From: Corynebacterium sp.
GTDB lineage: Bacteria; Actinomycetota; Actinomycetes; Mycobacteriales; Mycobacteriaceae
DNA length: 53,771 bases
Assembly: GCA_030530875.1 (NCBI GenBank)
Contig: JAUMUD010000013.1
Coordinates: 1-53,771 of the forward strand
Direction: 5' to 3'
Position numbers and translations under genes: made by a program. Shown piece after piece: positions 50,400 to 53,771 of this stretch. Position 1 is the first letter of the stretch, and every line of letters starts with the position of its first letter. The notes beneath the pieces were generated by a model, which was not told the DNA's origin, did no database searches, and worked only from the letters and a program-made list of their open reading frames with translations.

Positions 50400-52775
50400 T
50401 TACTGCGGTTCGGCGAGTTCGTCCAGCGGTTCGGCGAGTTCGTCCAGCAGTTCGGTGAGGTAGGAGTTGCGGTGGGTGCTGGAGGTGATGAGCAGATAGT
50501 CGCGGGCACGGGAGGTGGCCACGTACATCAGTGAGCGCTCAGCGCGGGCCATATCGGGGTCGTCCATATTGATGGCTGGTGGGATATAGCCGGCATCCAT
50601 GATGATGACATGGCTAAATTCCAAGCCCTTGGCATTATGCATGGTGATGACCGGAATGGTGTTTTCATCAGGCACATCACTTGGATCCTTGACAGGGGCC
50701 ACGGCAATGCCATGCTTGGCCAGATTGCGGCTGATGAGTTCCAGGCGTTCTTTGGTGCGGATGAGGATGGCGATGCTGAGGGATTCAGGGGTGCTGGCAT
50801 TGGCGCGGGCCTCCTGAATGAACTTCGCAACCAGGTTGGCCTCATCGGCGGTGGACTTGCATTGGCGGACAATCGGCATTGGGCCGGTGCGCAGGGACTC
50901 ACAGTCAGTGACACTTTCCGCTTCACCGGTGGAGCCAAAGAATGTGGCATTGCCCAGCATCATATTGGCCAATTCGAGGTTTTCCGCAGTGGTGCGGTAG
51001 TTCACCGTAAGACGGCGGGAGCGGCGGCCGGCGGTTTCAATACCCAGATGGGAGAGGGTAATTGGGCGGCGATAAATGCGCTGATGGCCATCCTCAGAGA
51101 TGAAGATATCATTCGGGCCGACGGGGACCATCTTGCGGATGAGCTTCCAGTGGCCAACATGGAAATCCTGAGCCTCATCGATAATGATGTGGTCGATAAG
51201 CCGCTTGGTGCCACTAATTCGGCCGGTGGCAATGAGGCTATCAATGAGTTCAGAAGCAAAGATGGCGCGTGCCTCCCAGCCAAGTTTGCCACTTTGGGCA
51301 AGGTGGATACGGAAGCCATTAAAGACCTTCCAGAGTTCCAGGCGTTCCTTGCGGCTAAGGCGCTTGCCACGGCCACGACGAGGGGCACGCAGGTAGTCGA
51401 TCTTTTCCTTCACATCATTCTGTAGGAGCACATAGACCCATTCATCGCGCAGGAAGTGCGGATCAAGCAGATCATTGGGAAGCTCAGGGGCATATTTGTG
51501 CACCATGTCCTTGAGCAGTGCGCGCTCCTCACTGTCATTGATGGCGCTTGGGCGATCTGTGGCATCCACCCCAGTCAGGGCATTCCAGGCCTCACGGTAG
51601 TTTTGGGCAGAGCCTAGGTTCAGGACCTTGGTGACCAGATCATCAATATTGGTGACCAGCACGCCATCATCGCCAAGTTTTTCCGTGGTGTAGGTAGGGG
51701 AGTTTTCATCCAAGGAGCGCAGCATCTTTTTCAGGGATGCGGCAAGGGAGCGAGTGAAGGTAGTAAGCACAATGCGCTTATAGGTGGGCTCATTGGAATT
51801 AAGGCCATAGTGGAGGTTGCGGGTGCGGTGAACGGCCACCACGGTCTTACCAGTACCGGCACCACCAAAGACGCGGGCGGAGCCGCTGAAGTAATTTGTG
51901 GCCACGCGCTTTTGGGTATTGTGCAGGTAGACGCGCCACTGGTTGAAGTCGCGGGATTCAAGGGCGCGCTTCAAATCATCCTCATCCGCAGCAATAACAA
52001 AGTCATTGGCAAAGATTGGGTTGCTCAGAGCCTTGGAGATAATCTCATCGCGGGAGGCATTGGGATCAGGAGCGGTGAACTCGAGTTCCTCACGGATCTG
52101 CTTGATGCTGCGGCTAACAGCCAGGGCAAAGTAGCAATAGCTTTGCCAGTGTGGCAGTGGTCGGATGTACTCGTGGAGCTGGTGGACAGTCTGGGTGGCA
52201 AGGACCTTTTCCGAGACACGAATAGGCAGACCCAGATCTTCGAGCAGACTTTCCGGAGTATGGCCATTGAGGCGAATAGTCATACCAGAATGAGAGCGCA
52301 GGATTTTCTTGCGCATCTCCGGTGAGATGAGGTCATCACGATCTGCTGGTAGTTCTTCGTTGTCCTCATCGTGTTGGGTTGGTTCTTCTTCGGTGGTCTT
52401 AGTTGGCTGTGCCGGCTGGTTGCTCAGCAGGGAAACAGCATCCTCATCGGTCTCGCGGACAATATCAAAGGAGCCATTGCTGCCATTGATCACGAGCTTG
52501 GACACATGAGCAAGCTCGACAAGTTCATCCTTATTGCCAAGGCGGATACCCAGGAACTTGTCGATAGCACCATCACTACGGCGCTCCACCCAAGCAAGAA
52601 TGTACTGCTCGCCACTGACACCGGGCAGGGAATCAGCACTCGGGAGACGATAAACTTCAAAGTTCTTCTCCCTGGTTGGGCCAATATCGAGCGGGGCTGG
52701 TGGCGTACCTTGGAGGATATCCCGGAAGATACAACTACCAGCGGCCTTGGCTGAGTTAGAAACAATCAAGTTCAT
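50400..52775 (-). CDS. UvrD-like superfamily I helicase
   Basis: 791 residues. The N-terminal ~100 residues may be a small RelE-like fold, judged only from the pattern EQYILAWVERRSDGAID. Then come an acidic linker and the helicase with Walker A FGGAGTGKTVVAVHR at about residues 310-325, Walker B IIIDEAQDFH and motif VTMHNAKGLEF (VITMHNAKG). The tail has two LDELAEP copies from a 21-base repeat. It is 54 bases behind a larger gene whose 5' end is outside the window. Such pairs occur in defence islands; the role here is inferred. Confidence 0.85.
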   Translation of the reverse strand: MNLIVSNSAKAAGSCIFRDILQGTPPAPLDIGPTREKNFEVYRLPSADSLPGVSGEQYILAWVERRSDGAIDKFLGIRLGNKDELVELAHVSKLVINGSNGSFDIVRETDEDAVSLLSNQPAQPTKTTEEEPTQHDEDNEELPADRDDLISPEMRKKILRSHSGMTIRLNGHTPESLLEDLGLPIRVSEKVLATQTVHQLHEYIRPLPHWQSYCYFALAVSRSIKQIREELEFTAPDPNASRDEIISKALSNPIFANDFVIAADEDDLKRALESRDFNQWRVYLHNTQKRVATNYFSGSARVFGGAGTGKTVVAVHRTRNLHYGLNSNEPTYKRIVLTTFTRSLAASLKKMLRSLDENSPTYTTEKLGDDGVLVTNIDDLVTKVLNLGSAQNYREAWNALTGVDATDRPSAINDSEERALLKDMVHKYAPELPNDLLDPHFLRDEWVYVLLQNDVKEKIDYLRAPRRGRGKRLSRKERLELWKVFNGFRIHLAQSGKLGWEARAIFASELIDSLIATGRISGTKRLIDHIIIDEAQDFHVGHWKLIRKMVPVGPNDIFISEDGHQRIYRRPITLSHLGIETAGRRSRRLTVNYRTTAENLELANMMLGNATFFGSTGEAESVTDCESLRTGPMPIVRQCKSTADEANLVAKFIQEARANASTPESLSIAILIRTKERLELISRNLAKHGIAVAPVKDPSDVPDENTIPVITMHNAKGLEFSHVIIMDAGYIPPAINMDDPDMARAERSLMYVATSRARDYLLITSSTHRNSYLTELLDELAEPLDELAEPQ
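50406..50447. repeat. 21-bp direct repeat at the end of the helicase gene
   Basis: Two perfect 21-base copies (50406-50426, 50427-50447), plus a partial third copy, encode LDELAEP twice. Confidence 0.85.
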
Positions 52776-52829
52776 GGTGTGGAGCCTTTACTTATTATGT
52801 GTCTACATTGCTTGATGCTTGGCTGCTTG

Positions 52830-53771
52830 CTACTGTTTGGCCTTCGTGAGCAGGTCAACGAGCTTGTCGCGCAGCTCCGGGCTGGCGGCATCATCCGTTG
52901 GGCTGGTGAGAATGGTCCAGCCTTCCTGGTTGAAGGCTTCGAGCAGGGCATCGGTGATGACACTATTGTCCTTGGTGCAGACAGCAATCTTCTCATCGAG
53001 CCAGACCATATCAATCGGGGTTTCATCCTGAGCAGTCAGGGATTCACCAAGACGCGGCAGCGGAAGCTGGTGCTTGATGACCTCCTGGGCAAGGGAACGC
53101 TCAAGGTCAGAGGCACACTCAGAAAGAAGCTCACGGGCACGGGCATCAATGACCACAGGTGGCTCCGGGGTTGTGGTAGCCAGGGCCAGAATGATTTTCT
53201 GTGAGATATCCTGGTCAAGCTTCTCATCATCAGGGTTGACAAGGACAGTCCAACCAAGCTCATTAAGCTTCTTCAGATAATCCGGGTCATAGGCCGGGCT
53301 AAAGGCCGTAATCCAGGCAAGCTTATAGGCAGGCCAGGCAGCCTCAATGGTATTGTCCTCAAGTTCGAAGCCCCACTCGAATTGTGGAAGACCAGTCTTC
53401 ACACAATGAGCCCAGAGCTCCTTTTCGACATCAAGCACGGCCTCATTGAAAAGACGCAGCCAGGAATCATCACAGGTGATTTCCTCGCCATCAACCACAG
53501 GATATGGGGAAGTCTCCAGTGGGCTGACATCCGGGGTCTGATCGTCCACGAACTGCTCATGGAGATGTTGCTCATTTTGTGGCTCCTGGGAAACCAACTC
53601 AGCAACAGTGGCCGGATTAGCATCCTCAGCAGCAACGGCAGTGAGCAGAATCGGGGCACCAACCAAGGCACGAAGATTAAGCACATTGGACCAACTGAGC
53701 CAGGTTTGCCAATCAGCGAGGAAAGACTGGATTTCCTGGAAGTTGTTTTGTGCGTTTTCGCTTTGTGCGTT
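52830..53771 (-). CDS. C-terminal part of a large protein, cut by the window edge
   Basis: The frame is open to the edge; 313 residues are visible and the start lies outside. A GTG at 53684 is in frame, but the coding frame continues above it (SFLADWQTWLSWSNVL), so it is not the start. The visible part contains two copies of one domain (about residues 100-195 and 210-305): each has a helix, LPQFEWGFEL or LPRLGESL, a tryptophan-lysine core (AAWPAYKLAW, MVWLDEKIAV) and GWTVLVNPDD or GWTILTSPTDD. It could be the tail of a large DEAD/DEAH helicase with degenerate restriction-nuclease-like folds. I am not sure of the family. Confidence 0.6.
   Translation of the reverse strand, partial: NAQSENAQNNFQEIQSFLADWQTWLSWSNVLNLRALVGAPILLTAVAAEDANPATVAELVSQEPQNEQHLHEQFVDDQTPDVSPLETSPYPVVDGEEITCDDSWLRLFNEAVLDVEKELWAHCVKTGLPQFEWGFELEDNTIEAAWPAYKLAWITAFSPAYDPDYLKKLNELGWTVLVNPDDEKLDQDISQKIILALATTTPEPPVVIDARARELLSECASDLERSLAQEVIKHQLPLPRLGESLTAQDETPIDMVWLDEKIAVCTKDNSVITDALLEAFNQEGWTILTSPTDDAASPELRDKLVDLLTKAKQ

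Overview
The window reads as chromosomal DNA of a Corynebacterium-like actinobacterium. The main evidence is the conserved order of housekeeping genes: hom/thrB, rho-prfA-prmC-sua5-wecA, atpI-atpBEFHAGDC, nucS, etfBA-cysteine desulfurase-mnmA, ligA, gatCA, pfkA and gatB. Supporting evidence is the actinobacterial-type NucS, a Rho with a long charged insertion, and many genes whose start codon sits 5-8 bases behind a TANNNT -10 box, as expected for leaderless mRNAs. I cannot name the species.

Layout. 1-2441: seven small exported proteins of about 91-113 residues, all on the minus strand in two terminator-separated operons. Each has a signal peptide and one C-terminal membrane segment, and several share a Tyr-Asn motif. 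I do not recognise the family, and this is the most novel-looking block. 2621-5962: threonine operon hom-thrC-thrB. 6150-7910: an acyl-CoA synthetase on the opposite strand. 7996-13968: rho, prfA, prmC, sua5 and wecA, mostly overlapping. 14155-22040: F1Fo ATP synthase, with a terminator after atpI and a long leader before atpB. 22294-31621: a run of small housekeeping genes (DUF2550 protein, NucS, zinc-ribbon-like protein, thiamine-binding protein, thioredoxin/TPR protein, ABC ATPase, methyltransferase, EtfBA, cysteine desulfurase, MnmA, YbjQ). 31701-34755: a DEDDh exonuclease divergent from ligA. 34835-41012: surface and membrane genes (BspA-like repeat protein, small membrane proteins, an Excalibur-domain protein) around the ACT-domain gene and gatCA. 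41132-44367: a cobalamin riboswitch followed by a BtuCDF-type ABC importer. 44494-44661: a 55-residue membrane protein on the minus strand with its own terminator. 44963-49314: an MFS exporter, pfkA and gatB. 49423-53771: an SRAP-domain protein, a decayed transposase tail, a UvrD-like helicase and the C-terminal part of a larger protein cut by the window edge. This last block looks like the edge of an accessory, possibly defence, locus.

How the genes work together. Hom, ThrC and ThrB convert aspartate semialdehyde to threonine. Rho, RF1 and PrmC (which methylates RF1) handle termination of transcription and translation. Sua5 makes the t6A precursor for tRNA. WecA starts envelope glycan synthesis. 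GatCAB amidates mischarged tRNA and is split into gatCA and gatB. EtfBA, cysteine desulfurase and MnmA link electron transfer, sulfur mobilisation and tRNA thiolation. NucS, LigA, the exonuclease and SRAP form a scattered DNA-maintenance set.

Limits: all calls come from reading the sequence and from family knowledge. No database search or folding calculation was run, and promoter calls are motif matches only.
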